This document shows positions 19,501-27,677 of a stretch of DNA of 64,000 nucleotides, piece by piece. The stretch spans positions 62,001-126,000 of the forward strand of contig CAVYYD010000005.1 of assembly GCA_963772645.1 (NCBI GenBank). The letters are read 5' to 3'. The translations under genes were made by a program, and so were the position numbers. Source of the DNA: DASSQJ01 sp963772645. GTDB taxonomy: Bacteria; Actinomycetota; Actinomycetes; Actinomycetales; Dermatophilaceae. The notes under the pieces are model-generated. The model saw only the letters and a program-made list of their open reading frames with translations. It ran no database searches and had not been told where the DNA came from. Position 1 is the stretch's first letter. The number at the start of each line of letters is the position of its first letter.

Positions 19501-20144
19501 TCCCGCGCACCGCCGGGCGCTCGGGGCTCATCGCCCGCATCCGGTGCTCGCGGACCAGCTCCTCGGGGACGACCGCACGCAGCACGTCGTCGTCGAGCGA
19601 TCTCGATGGTGTTCAGCTCGTGCGAGGTCCGGAAGCCGTCGAAGAAGTGGACGAACGGCACCCGGGTGCGCAGCGTCGCGGCGTGGGCGACGAGCGCGAG
19701 GTCGTGGGCCTCCTGCACCGAGGCCGAGGACAGCAGCGCGAACCCGGTCTGGCGCACCGCCATGACGTCGGAGTGGTCGCCGAAGATCGACAGGCCCTGC
19801 GCGGCCAGCGAACGGGCGGCGACGTGGAAGACGGTGGAGGTCAGCTCGCCGGCGATCTTGTACATGTTCGGGATCATCAGGAGCAGGCCCTGGGACGCCG
19901 TGAAGGTCGTCGCCAGCGCCCCGCCCTGGAGCGCGCCGTGCATCGCCCCGGCCGCACCGCCCTCGCTCTGCATCTCGATGACGCGCGGGACGGTGCCCCA
20001 GACGTTGGGCCGCCGGTGGCTGGACCACTCGTCGGCCAGCTCGGCCATCGCCGAGGACGGGGTGATCGGGTAGATGGCGCAGAGCTCGTTGAGCCGGTAG
20101 GCGGTGGTGACCGCGGCCTCGTTGCCGTCGACGGTGGCACGCAT
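16567..20144 (-). CDS. nifJ: Pyruvate:ferredoxin (flavodoxin) oxidoreductase, several frameshifts
   Basis: Re-framed length about 1190 residues, normal for one-chain PFOR, which oxidises pyruvate with CoA to acetyl-CoA, CO2 and reduced ferredoxin. In order: domain I with AYRLNELCAIYPITPSS; domain II after RYGLSSKEFTP; domain III with GLGSDGTVGANKNTIKIL; a ferredoxin domain with CIQCGTCSFVCPHS and CTGCGLCVEACPV; and the thiamine-diphosphate domain with SGCGETPY, ATGCSSIYGG, GGDGWAYDIG and DTEVYSNTGGQASKST. Extra bases near 19603, 18989, 18763, 18658, 18414 and 17999, and one missing near 17790, disrupt the frame. All motifs survive re-framing, so errors are likelier than decay. ATG 20144 overlaps the upstream stop by one base. 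Confidence 0.9.
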
Positions 20145-21781
20145 CAGCCCTGCACCTCCGGAACCATCTCGATGGCATGGACCGGGCACTGGCGGTAGCA
20201 GGTGCCGCAGCCGGTGCAGGCGTCGTAGTCGAACTCGTAGCGCAGCCCGGTGCCGAGCTTGATGACGGCGTCCTCGGGGCAGGCCCCGAGGCAGCCGTCG
20301 CACTCGAAGCAGTTCCCGCAGGACAGGCACCGCCCGGCCTCGAAGCGCGCCTCCTCGGCGGTGAGCCCGGCGACGACCTCCTCGAAGTCGCGGACCCGCT
20401 GCGCGGGGTCGAGCTCGGGCTCCTGACGCCGCTCGTGCAGCCCGAAGTACCAGAGGTTGAGCTTGTCGAGGTCGGCGCGCTCGTGCTTGGCCGGCGGGGC
20501 GTACGGCAGCCCGCGCAGCCACGCGTCGATGCTGCGCGCGGCCTTCTTGCCGTGCCCGACCCCGACGGTCACGGTCCGCTCGCTGGGGACGGCGTCGCCA
20601 CCGGCGAAGACGCCGGGCGCACCGGTCATCAGGGTCGTCGGGGAGACGACGACGACGTCGCGGTCGAGCTCGACCCCGGGCACGCCGCGGAGGAAGCCGG
20701 TGTCGCTCTCCTGCCCGAGGGCGAGGATGACGGTGTCCGCGGCGAGGGTCTCGAACCGGCCGGTGCCGTGCGGGCGGCCGTTCTCGTCGAGCTCCTGCAC
20801 CTCGACGGTCAGGTCCTCGTCCCCCATCGAGGCGATGGTGCGCAGCCAGTTGACCCGGATGCCCTCCTCCTCCGCGTCGGCCGCCTCCTCCTCGTGGGCG
20901 GGCATCTGCTCGCGGGTGCGGCGGTAGACGATGACGGTGTCCTCGGCGCCCAGCCGGCGGGCGACCCGCGCGGCGTCGAAGGCGGTGTTGCCGCCGCCGT
21001 ACACGGCGACCCGCCCGTGGACCGAGTCGCGCTCTCCGGAGGCCACCCCCCGCAGGAAGGTGACGGCGTCCAGCACCCGGCCGGCATCCATCGACGGGAT
21101 GTCGACCCGCTTGGACAGGTGCGCCCCGACGGCGACGAAGACGGCGTCGAAGTTGCCGGCAAGCCGCTCGGCCTCGAGGTCCTCGACCCGGTGCCCCTGC
21201 TCGAAGATGACCCCCAGGTCGCGGATCCGGTCGATCTCGGCGTCGAGCACCGCGCGCGGCAGCCGGTAGGCGGGGATGCCGTAGCGCATCATCCCGCCCG
21301 GCTGCGCCCCGTGGTCGCGGACGACGACCTGGTGCCCGAGCCGGGCGAGGTGGTAGGCCGCGGACAGCCCGCTCGGCCCCGAGCCGACGACGAGCACCCG
21401 CCGGCCGGTGTGCTCGGCCGGCGCCTCGAAGCGCCAGCCGCGCTCGAGGGCGAGGTCGCCGAGGTGCCGCTCCACGCCGTGGATCGAGACGGCCGCGTCG
21501 AGGTCGGCGCGGTTGCAGGCGGTCTCGCACGGGTGGTAGCAGACCCGGCCGTGGACCGCGGGCAGCGGGTTGTCGGCCGTCAGCTGCCGCCAGGCCTCCT
21601 CCTCGCGACCCGCCGTGACGAGCGCCAGCCAGGCCTGGATGTTCTCGCCGGCGGGGCAGCCGGCGTTGCACGGCGGCAGCAGGTCGAGGTACACGGGCCG
21701 CTGGGTGCGGACCGGGCCGGAGCGAGTGCGCCCGAGTCCGAGGGGGGCTGGTGGGGTGAGGTCGCGCTCCGGTCCTGCCAC
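20144..21781 (-). CDS. GltD-like NAD(P)/FAD oxidoreductase with Fe-S clusters
   Basis: 545 residues, related to the small subunit of glutamate synthase and to NADPH:ferredoxin-type subunits. The N-terminal cluster-binding helix region has CNAGCPAGENI and CYHPCETACNR. The FAD motif VVGSGPSGLSAAYH lies near 130 and the NAD(P) motif VYGGGNTAFDAAR near 265. The last 70 residues add two [4Fe-4S] sites, CLSCGNCFECDGC and CTGCGTCYRQCP. GTG 21781 has AAGGAG five bases upstream. It leads the operon GltD-like, PFOR, DHOD-like, with one- and four-base overlaps. I infer that it exchanges electrons between ferredoxin and NAD(P)H for the PFOR. Confidence 0.92.
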   Translation of the reverse strand: MAGPERDLTPPAPLGLGRTRSGPVRTQRPVYLDLLPPCNAGCPAGENIQAWLALVTAGREEEAWRQLTADNPLPAVHGRVCYHPCETACNRADLDAAVSIHGVERHLGDLALERGWRFEAPAEHTGRRVLVVGSGPSGLSAAYHLARLGHQVVVRDHGAQPGGMMRYGIPAYRLPRAVLDAEIDRIRDLGVIFEQGHRVEDLEAERLAGNFDAVFVAVGAHLSKRVDIPSMDAGRVLDAVTFLRGVASGERDSVHGRVAVYGGGNTAFDAARVARRLGAEDTVIVYRRTREQMPAHEEEAADAEEEGIRVNWLRTIASMGDEDLTVEVQELDENGRPHGTGRFETLAADTVILALGQESDTGFLRGVPGVELDRDVVVVSPTTLMTGAPGVFAGGDAVPSERTVTVGVGHGKKAARSIDAWLRGLPYAPPAKHERADLDKLNLWYFGLHERRQEPELDPAQRVRDFEEVVAGLTAEEARFEAGRCLSCGNCFECDGCLGACPEDAVIKLGTGLRYEFDYDACTGCGTCYRQCPVHAIEMVPEVQG

Positions 21782-21829
21782 GGGTACTCCTTGGGGCCGC
21801 GCCCCGACGAGTGCGGGGACACCCGGAAT

Positions 21830-21844
21830 ACTACGCGTCGTAGT
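21830..21844. promoter_or_regulatory. Perfect palindrome over the -10 of the PFOR operon
   Basis: ACTACG-N3-CGTAGT is a perfect 6-base inverted repeat in the divergent region between the GltD-like gene and maf. On the minus strand it runs into TAGTAT, a good -10 for the operon starting at 21781. This is where a repressor would act, but no regulator gene lies adjacent, so its identity is open. Confidence 0.5.
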
Positions 21845-21902
21845 TGTCGGTCGGCGACCCGCCGGGCGAGGGCCTCGTCACAGCCGGGCTAGGTTGTCCG
21901 GC

Positions 21903-22571
21903 ATGGCCGGACCCACCCTCACCCTGCTCCTCGCCTCCGCCTCCCCGGCCCGCCTCGCGACCCTGCGCGCAGCCGGCGTCGACCCCACCGTGCGGGTCTC
22001 CTGTGTCGACGAGGAGGACGCGGTGGCGCGCGCCGAGGCCGCGCTCGGGGCCGCGCTCGAGGCGGCCGACGTCGCCCTCCTGCTCGCCCGGGCCAAGGCC
22101 GAGGACGTCACCGCGGCCCTCGACGCCGAGGGCGACGAGGAGACCGACCTGGTGCTGGGCTGCGACTCGGTGCTCGAGCTCGACGGCGAGGTCCACGGCA
22201 AGCCGGTCGACGCCGCCGAGGCCGTCGCGCGGTGGCACCGGATGCGCGGGGGCACCGGGGTGCTGCACACCGGGCACTGGCTCGTCGACCGGCGCCCCCG
22301 CGAGCGCGACGGCAGCGGTGGGCTGGTCGGCGGCACCGCCTCGACCGTCGTCCACTTCGCCGACCTCGCCGACGACGAGGTCGAGGCCTACGTCGGCACC
22401 GGCGAGCCGCTACGGGTGGCCGGCGCGTTCACCATCGACGGGCTGGGGGCTCCGTTCGTCGCCGCCATCGAGGGCGACCCGAGCAACGTCGTCGGCGTCT
22501 CGCTGCCGCTGCTGCGCGAGCTCGTCATCGAGGTCGGCGCCGCGTGGCACGACCTGCGCCCCGGCGGCTGA
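21903..22571 (+). CDS. maf: Maf-type nucleoside-triphosphate pyrophosphatase
   Basis: 222 residues. Maf proteins hydrolyse non-standard or free nucleoside triphosphates to monophosphates and are linked to septum inhibition. Markers are LLLASASPARLATLRAAGV at the N-terminus (the usual LASxSPxR), LGCDSVLELDG near 80 and HGKPVDAAEAV just after. The C-terminal part has VAGAFTIDGLG and EGDPSNVVG, both family signatures. ATG 21903 has TAGGTT at 21890-21895, 7 bases upstream, and no ribosome site, indicating a leaderless mRNA. Its last 162 bases overlap the MFS frame on the opposite strand. Confidence 0.93.
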   Translation: MAGPTLTLLLASASPARLATLRAAGVDPTVRVSCVDEEDAVARAEAALGAALEAADVALLLARAKAEDVTAALDAEGDEETDLVLGCDSVLELDGEVHGKPVDAAEAVARWHRMRGGTGVLHTGHWLVDRRPRERDGSGGLVGGTASTVVHFADLADDEVEAYVGTGEPLRVAGAFTIDGLGAPFVAAIEGDPSNVVGVSLPLLRELVIEVGAAWHDLRPGG

Positions 22572-24098
22572 CCGCCCGGCGAGCGCCCCGGGCGGCGCGA
22601 GCAGCGCCACGACGACCGCGGCCACGAGGGCCACGACGCTCGCGGTGAGCAGCGCGACCCCGACCCCGTCGACGAACGCGGACCGGGCGCCCTGGACCAC
22701 CGGCCGCGCGGCGTCTCCGGCAGCCGCCACCTGCGGTGAGGAGATGAAGGCGATCGAGGCCAGGGCGGCCTCCCGCGCCTGGGTCGGCAGGCTCCCGACG
22801 ACCGGGGCCACCCCGTCCCGGTACGCCTGGTTCAGGGCGCTGCCGAGGATCGCGATGCCGAGCGCGCTGCCGAGCTCGCGTGCGGTGTCGTTGACGGCCG
22901 AGGCGACGCCCTGCTTGGCGTCCGGCAGCGACTGGGTGATCGCGGTCGTCGACGGGGTGCCGGCGAGCGCCATCCCCAGGGCGAAGACCACGAGCCCGAG
23001 GGCGAACCAGCCGTAGCGCAGGTCGGTGCCGCTGCGGGAGAGGACCGCCAGGCCCGCCGCGGTGAGCAGCAGCCCGACCGGGGCGATCCGGCGGAAGCCG
23101 ACCCGGGCCGCGAGGCGGGGCGCGTTGCGGGCAGCCGGGATCATGACGAACGGCAGCGGCAGGAGGGCGACCGCCGCCATCAGCGGGGACCGGCCGACGA
23201 CGAACTGCAGGTACTGCAGGACGGTGAAGAACAGCCCGAAGCTGGCGAAGAACTGCACCGCGATCGTCAGGGCCCCGGCGGAGAAGCCGCGCACCCGGAA
23301 CAGCCGCGGGTCCAGCAGCGGATGCGGGTACCGCAGCTCCCAGCCGACGAAGCCGACCACGGCCAGCCCCCCGAGGGCGAGGGCGCCGAGGGTCAGCGGC
23401 GCGGACCAGCCCCGCTCCGGCCCCTCGATGATCCCGAGGACGAGGCCGGAGACCGCGACGAGCGAGAGGGCCGCCCCGACGACGTCGAGCCGGTCGGCGT
23501 GCGGGTCGACCGAGTCCGGGACGACGGCCAGGGTCCCGACGAGCGCGACCGCCGCGAGCACGACGTTGAGGACGAAGAAGGAGTTCCAGGCGAACCACTG
23601 CAGGAGCAGGCCGGTGGCGAAGAGCCCGAGCACGGCACCACCGCCGGCCACCCCGACCCAGACGCCGACCGCCCGCGGGCGCTCCTCGCGGGGGAACGAC
23701 GTCGTGATCACCGACAGGGTCGTCGGCATGATGCCGGCGGCGCCCAGGCCCATCAGCGCGCGCACGGCGATGAGCGCGCCCGGGTCGTCGGTCATCGAGC
23801 CGGCCAGGGCGGCCGCCCCGAACACGACGAGCCCGCCGGCGAGAAGCCGCTTGCGCCCGAACCGGTCGCCGAGGGCCCCGGCGAACAGGAGCAGGCCCGC
23901 GAAGACGACGGTGTAGGCATCGACGACCCAGGTCAGCTGGGCCTGGCTCGCACCGGTGGCCCGGGCGAGGTCGGGCAGCGCGACGTTGAGGCCGCTGACG
24001 GCGGAGACGACGGTCATCAGGGCCACCGCGACGACGGCGAGCACCGCCCGGGTACGAGCAGGCCCGAGCCCGGTGTCGGTCAGACTATTTCCACGCAT
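22410..24098 (-). CDS. MFS exporter, DHA2 (14-helix) family
   Basis: 562 residues with about 14 hydrophobic helices. Motif A appears as GALGDRFGRKRLL near 70, and motif C-like glycines as GVAGGGAVLG near 145, typical of drug:H+ antiporters. The substrate is unknown. The frame starts at GTG 24116, but ATG 24098 fits TTGACA at 24128-24133, 17 bases, CAGCAT, 6 bases. The last ~54 residues after the final helix (from about RSAAGAQ) are the reverse of maf coding sequence and look unlike a transporter tail. Either the gene has run on past a lost stop, or a base error hides the true stop near 22570. Confidence 0.88.
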   Translation of the reverse strand: MRGNSLTDTGLGPARTRAVLAVVAVALMTVVSAVSGLNVALPDLARATGASQAQLTWVVDAYTVVFAGLLLFAGALGDRFGRKRLLAGGLVVFGAAALAGSMTDDPGALIAVRALMGLGAAGIMPTTLSVITTSFPREERPRAVGVWVGVAGGGAVLGLFATGLLLQWFAWNSFFVLNVVLAAVALVGTLAVVPDSVDPHADRLDVVGAALSLVAVSGLVLGIIEGPERGWSAPLTLGALALGGLAVVGFVGWELRYPHPLLDPRLFRVRGFSAGALTIAVQFFASFGLFFTVLQYLQFVVGRSPLMAAVALLPLPFVMIPAARNAPRLAARVGFRRIAPVGLLLTAAGLAVLSRSGTDLRYGWFALGLVVFALGMALAGTPSTTAITQSLPDAKQGVASAVNDTARELGSALGIAILGSALNQAYRDGVAPVVGSLPTQAREAALASIAFISSPQVAAAGDAARPVVQGARSAFVDGVGVALLTASVVALVAAVVVALLAPPGALAGRSAAGAQVVPRGADLDDELAQQRQRDADDVARVALDGGDERSPQPVDGERAGHP

Positions 24099-24104
24099 GA
24101 AGAA

Positions 24105-24133
24105 ATGCTGTTCCACGCTCGGCGAATTGTCAA
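24105..24133 (-). promoter_or_regulatory. Sigma-A-type promoter for MFS gene
   Basis: TTGACA (24133-24128), a 17-base spacer and CAGCAT (24110-24105), followed 6 bases later by ATG 24098. The exact -35 and spacing support a leaderless transcript. Confidence 0.55.
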
Positions 24134-24164
24134 CCCACCCGGGAGTCGGCCGACGGCGTCCGGC

Positions 24165-24185
24165 GAGCCGGTCGCCGGCCGGCTC
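24165..24185 (-). terminator. Possible hairpin at the end of the carboxylase beta gene
   Basis: GAGCCGG and CCGGCTC form a 7-base-pair stem around a 7-base loop just at the stop of the carboxylase gene. There is no T-run. Weak evidence. Confidence 0.3.
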
Positions 24186-25740
24186 AGACCGGCGGCACGT
24201 CGCGGCGCTTGGTCGCGAAGTGGCGGTCGCGGCGCGCGGCGTAGCGCAACCGCCGGAGCAGCTCGCCGCGCAGCGCGTCGGCCTCCACGACCTGGTCGAT
24301 GACCAGGTCGGCCGCGAGCCGCTCGAGGTCGACGTCCTCCTCGTACTCCGCCCGTCGTGCCGCGACGAACGCGTCCCGGGCCTCGGCCCCCTCGGCCGCC
24401 TCGACCTCGGCGATCCGGTTGGCGTACACCGCGTTGACCGCCGCTTCTGGCCCCATGACGGCGATCCGCGCGGTGGGCAGCGCGATCGTGGCGTCCGGCG
24501 CGAAGCCCGGCCCGCCCATCGCGTAGAGCCCCGCGCCGTAGGCCTTGCGGACGACGACGCAGAACTGGGGCACCGTCGCCGAGGCGACCGCCGAGACCAT
24601 CTTGGCGCCGTGCCGGATGATCCCCCCGCGCTCGACCTCCGAGCCGATCATGAACCCGGGGACGTCGGCGAGGTAGACCAGCGGGATGGAGAAGGCGTCG
24701 CACAGCCAGATGAAGCGGGCGGCCTTGTCCGCCGAGTCGGTGAACAGCACCCCACCGCGGACCGCGGAGTTGTTGGCGAGGATGCCGACGCTCTCCCCGC
24801 CCATCCGGGCGAAGCCGACGACGAGCTCGGCGGCGAAGAGCGGCTTGATCTCGAAGAAGCTGACGTCGTCGACGAGCCCGTCGATGACCTCGTGGACGTC
24901 GAAGGGCTGGCTCTCCCGCTCGGGCACCGTGGAGCGGGTGAGCGGCTGGGTGGGCTCCTCGACGTGGTAGCTCGGCGGCGGCGCCTGCCAGCTGTCGGGG
25001 ACGTAGGAGAAGTAGAGCCGCGCGAGCTCGATCGCCTCCTCGTCGTCGGCGGCGAGCAGGTCGCCGACGCCGGAGACCGTGCAGTGCATCCGGGCTCCGC
25101 CCATCTCCTCGAGGGAGACCTTCTCGCCGACGACCATCTCGGCCATCCGCGGGCTGCCGAGATACATCGAGGCGTTGCCCTCGACCATGATGACGACGTC
25201 GCAGAAGCTGGGGATGTACGCCCCACCGGCGGCCGACGGGCCGAACAGGCAGCAGACCTGGGGCACCTTGCCGGAGAGCGCGACCTGGTTGTGGAAGATG
25301 CGCCCCGCGCCGCGGCGGCCCGGGAACATCTCGACCTGGTCGGTGATCCGGGCCCCGGCGCTGTCGACGAGCCAGAAGACCGGCAGCTCCTCGCGGAGCG
25401 CGGTCTCGGTGGCCCGGACGATCTTCTCCACGGTGCGGGCCCCCCACGACCCCGCCTTGACCGTCGGGTCGTTGGCGATGACGAGGACCGGGCGGTCCTC
25501 CACGGTCCCCCGACCGGTCACCACGCCGTCGGCCGGCAGGCCGTCGGCGAGGGCATTGGCGTACCGCCCGTCCTCGACGAACGAGCCGTCGTCCAGGAGC
25601 AGGGCGATGCGGTCGCGGACGTAGAGCTTGTGCTGGCCGGCGAGCTTGGCCGCGGCCTTCTCGGTGGGCCGCGCCGACGCCTCGTGGGCCGCCGCGAGGC
25701 GGGCACGGACGCTGGCGACGCGCGGGTCGGTGTCGCTCAT
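24184..25740 (-). CDS. Acyl-CoA carboxylase, beta (carboxyltransferase) subunit
   Basis: 518 residues with the two crotonase-like halves of a carboxyltransferase. The N-half has GSWGARTVEKIVRATE and the oxyanion/CoA region FGPSAAGGAYIPSF. The C-half has ADVPGFMIG, GIIRHGAKMV and YGAGLYAMGG. The subunit moves the carboxyl group from biotin to an acyl-CoA. ATG 25740 overlaps the acyl-CoA dehydrogenase stop (ATGA). The pairing with an acyl-CoA dehydrogenase and a LiuR-like regulator suggests methylcrotonyl-CoA in leucine breakdown. No biotin subunit is adjacent; the only alpha subunit here is at 44206, so the two may pair. Propionyl-CoA is an alternative substrate. Confidence 0.88.
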   Translation of the reverse strand: MSDTDPRVASVRARLAAAHEASARPTEKAAAKLAGQHKLYVRDRIALLLDDGSFVEDGRYANALADGLPADGVVTGRGTVEDRPVLVIANDPTVKAGSWGARTVEKIVRATETALREELPVFWLVDSAGARITDQVEMFPGRRGAGRIFHNQVALSGKVPQVCCLFGPSAAGGAYIPSFCDVVIMVEGNASMYLGSPRMAEMVVGEKVSLEEMGGARMHCTVSGVGDLLAADDEEAIELARLYFSYVPDSWQAPPPSYHVEEPTQPLTRSTVPERESQPFDVHEVIDGLVDDVSFFEIKPLFAAELVVGFARMGGESVGILANNSAVRGGVLFTDSADKAARFIWLCDAFSIPLVYLADVPGFMIGSEVERGGIIRHGAKMVSAVASATVPQFCVVVRKAYGAGLYAMGGPGFAPDATIALPTARIAVMGPEAAVNAVYANRIAEVEAAEGAEARDAFVAARRAEYEEDVDLERLAADLVIDQVVEADALRGELLRRLRYAARRDRHFATKRRDVPPV

Positions 25741-26930
25741 GCTGGCAGGCCCAGGCCCTTGGCGATGACCATCCGCTGCACCTCGGAGGTGCCTTCGCCG
25801 ATCTCGAGGATCTTGGCGTCGCGGTAGAAGCGGGCCACCGGGTACTCCTCCATGAAGCCGTTGCCGCCGAAGACCTGGGTCGCGATGCGGGTCGCGGTGA
25901 CCGCCGCCTCGGAGGTGTAGAGCTTGGCCCTCGCCGCGGCCTGCTTGACCTCCTCGAGGGATCGGCGGCCGGCCTCGTGCTCGTCCTTGAGCCACGCCGC
26001 CCGGTAGGTGAGCAGGCGCGCGGCGTCCTCCATGACGGCGAGGTCTGCGACCGGGAAGGCGATGCCCTGGTTGACCCCGATCGGCCGGCCGAAGGCGGTC
26101 CGGCTGCTCGCGTAGGCGGTGGCCTCCTCGCGCATCCGGGTGATCAGCCCGAGGGCCAGGGCGCTGATCGCGATGCGGCCGTCGTCGAGGATCTTGAGGA
26201 ACTGGTGGAACCCTCGGCCGCGCTCGCCGAGCAGGTTCTCGGCCGGGACCCGGCAGCCGTCGAAGGACAGCCCGTGGGTGTCCGAGATGTTCCAGCCCAT
26301 CTTGTCGTAGGCCGGCTCGACGACGAACCCGGGCGTGCCCGAGGGGACCATGACCGCCGAGATCTCCGGGCGGCCGTCCTCGAGGGTGCCGGTGCGGGCG
26401 GTGACCGTGACGACGGAGGTGATCGGGGTGCCGGAGTTGGTGATGAACGCCTTGGCGCCGTCGACCACCCACTCCCCCGCCTCCTCGTCGAGGACGGCCC
26501 GGGTTCGGGAGGCGCCGGCGTCGGACCCGGCGTCGGGCTCGGTGAGACCGAAGCCGGCGAGCGCCCGGCCGGCGACGAGGTCGGGGAGGAAGCGCTCCTT
26601 CTGGGCCTCGGAGCCGAAGGTGAGGATCGGGTTGATCCCGAGGCCGACGCCGGCCGAGAGGGTGATGCCGATCGACTGGTCGACCCGTCCCAGCTCCTCG
26701 ATGGCGACGCACAGGCTGGTGAATGCCCCGCCGTCGGCGTGCTCCAGCGAGCCACCGAAGGCCTCCGGGACGACGAGGCCGAAGAGCCCGAGGTCGCCGA
26801 GCCGGGGCACGAGCTCGGCCGGGAAGTGGTGGTCGCGGTCCCACCCGGCGACGTGGGGCTCGACGGCGTCGGTGGCGAACTCGCGGACCACCGCCCGGAA
26901 GTCCTCGTGGTCGCGGCTCAGCTCGAACAT
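25737..26930 (-). CDS. Acyl-CoA dehydrogenase (isovaleryl-CoA-type candidate)
   Basis: 397 residues, the usual length. The FAD-dependent enzyme introduces a trans-2,3 double bond into an acyl-CoA. Visible are FGLTEPDAGSDAG near 130, the substrate/FAD strand WVVDGAKAFITNSG, and the C-terminal signature QVFGGNGFMEEYPVARFYRDAK ending in EIGEGTSEVQR. The frame runs back to 27116, but ATG 26930 has GAAGGAG 6 bases upstream and starts at the domain. With the carboxylase it reads as the isovaleryl-CoA to methylglutaconyl-CoA section of leucine catabolism; substrate choice is inferred from the regulator and operator. Confidence 0.88.
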   Translation of the reverse strand: MFELSRDHEDFRAVVREFATDAVEPHVAGWDRDHHFPAELVPRLGDLGLFGLVVPEAFGGSLEHADGGAFTSLCVAIEELGRVDQSIGITLSAGVGLGINPILTFGSEAQKERFLPDLVAGRALAGFGLTEPDAGSDAGASRTRAVLDEEAGEWVVDGAKAFITNSGTPITSVVTVTARTGTLEDGRPEISAVMVPSGTPGFVVEPAYDKMGWNISDTHGLSFDGCRVPAENLLGERGRGFHQFLKILDDGRIAISALALGLITRMREEATAYASSRTAFGRPIGVNQGIAFPVADLAVMEDAARLLTYRAAWLKDEHEAGRRSLEEVKQAAARAKLYTSEAAVTATRIATQVFGGNGFMEEYPVARFYRDAKILEIGEGTSEVQRMVIAKGLGLPA

Positions 26931-26993
26931 CGGCGCTCCTTCGGTCGGGGATGCCGCCCCGGGTCGCGGGCGCGGGTTGCGTGCGTCACGTTC

Positions 26994-27023
26994 TTGACGT
27001 TGACGTAAACGTAAAGCAATACT
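26994..27023 (+). promoter_or_regulatory. Promoter of the LiuR-like regulator
   Basis: TTGACG at 26994-26999 and AATACT at 27018-27023 are 18 bases apart, and the GTG start of the regulator is 7 bases further on. The operator at 27000-27015 lies between the two elements, where MerR-type proteins bind. Confidence 0.6.
27000..27015. promoter_or_regulatory. LiuR-type operator
   Basis: TTGACGTAAACGTAAA reads on the other strand as TTTACGTTTACGTCAA, closely matching the motif known for LiuR, the MerR-family regulator of leucine and branched-chain catabolism. It stands between the divergent regulator and acyl-CoA dehydrogenase genes and so can control both. Confidence 0.72.
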
Positions 27024-27030
27024 GCCCGTC

Positions 27031-27435
27031 GTGCCAACCCCTGCCGCCGACACCGCCACCGGCCGCTCCTGGACCATCGCCGAGGTCGCCGATGAGTTCG
27101 GTGTGACCCACCGCACGGTGCGCCACTACGAGGACCTCGGCCTCATCTCCCCCGAGCGCCGCGGCACCGCGCGCGTCTACCACCGGCGCGACCGCACCCG
27201 GCTGGCCCTCATCCTGCGCGGCAAGCGGCTCGGTTTCCCGCTGGATCAGATCCGCACGATCATCGACCTCTACGACGCCCCCCGCGGCAAGCGCCACCAG
27301 CTGGAGTACCTGTTGTCGCAGATCGACGAGCGACGCGCCGACCTCGAGCAACGCCGCGCGGACCTCGAGGTCGCCCTCGCCGAGCTCGGGGACCTCGAGC
27401 GGGCGTGCCGCGCGGACCTCGACCGGCTGGGCTGA
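27031..27435 (+). CDS. MerR-family regulator, LiuR-like
   Basis: 134 residues. The winged helix is at the N-terminus (WTIAEVADEFGVTHRTVRHYEDLGLISPER), followed by GKRLGFPLDQIRTIIDLYD and a long dimerisation coiled coil (LSQIDERRADLEQRRADLEVALAELGD). There is no metal-binding cysteine cluster, so it is not a metal sensor. The GTG at 27031 has AATACT 7 bases upstream and no ribosome site. Divergence from the acyl-CoA dehydrogenase and the operator between them support control of leucine/isovalerate breakdown, probably with an acyl-CoA as signal (inferred). Confidence 0.85.
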   Translation: MPTPAADTATGRSWTIAEVADEFGVTHRTVRHYEDLGLISPERRGTARVYHRRDRTRLALILRGKRLGFPLDQIRTIIDLYDAPRGKRHQLEYLLSQIDERRADLEQRRADLEVALAELGDLERACRADLDRLG

Positions 27436-27505
27436 CCCGGGCGCCCCCCACCCAGGCCCGCAGACCCGCTCCCACGCCGCGGGACGGGCCCGCGCAACGC
27501 GACGA

Positions 27506-27534
27506 GGCCGACACCCCGCCTCAGAGTGTCGGCC
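27506..27534. terminator. Hairpin terminator in convergent gap
   Basis: GGCCGACAC and GTGTCGGCC form a perfect 9-base-pair stem with an 11-base loop, between the ends of the LiuR-like gene and the secreted-protein gene. No T-run follows directly. It probably serves both directions. Confidence 0.6.
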
Positions 27535-27629
27535 CCGTCCGTTCGCCGGCCCCCGATCCGTCCCTGCTCGGTCGGCGGCTGTGCGTTACCTCGATTGTGC
27601 AGGACGTTCGCGCCCGGGGCGCGGGCTTT

Positions 27630-27677
27630 CTTGACTTTTTCTTTACCTTTTTTACCTTTCGATGACGATTTCTTTAC
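27630..27677 (+). repeat. ~11-bp-phased direct repeats, array 1
   Basis: Six-base cores CTTGAC (27630), CTTTAC (27641), TTTTAC (27650), GATGAC (27661) and CTTTAC (27672) stand 11, 9, 11 and 11 bases apart in a strikingly T-rich tract. The phasing places all units on nearly one face of the helix, as in binding arrays for OmpR/PhoB-type response regulators. It lies 3' of the secreted-protein gene. A matching array lies 5' of that gene at 30540-30588. Confidence 0.7.

Noticed and set aside
16567..20144. nifJ as a decayed pseudogene
   Set aside because: All cofactor motifs are intact and codon-position GC is preserved after each shift. Indels of one type cluster with those elsewhere, so sequence error is the better explanation.
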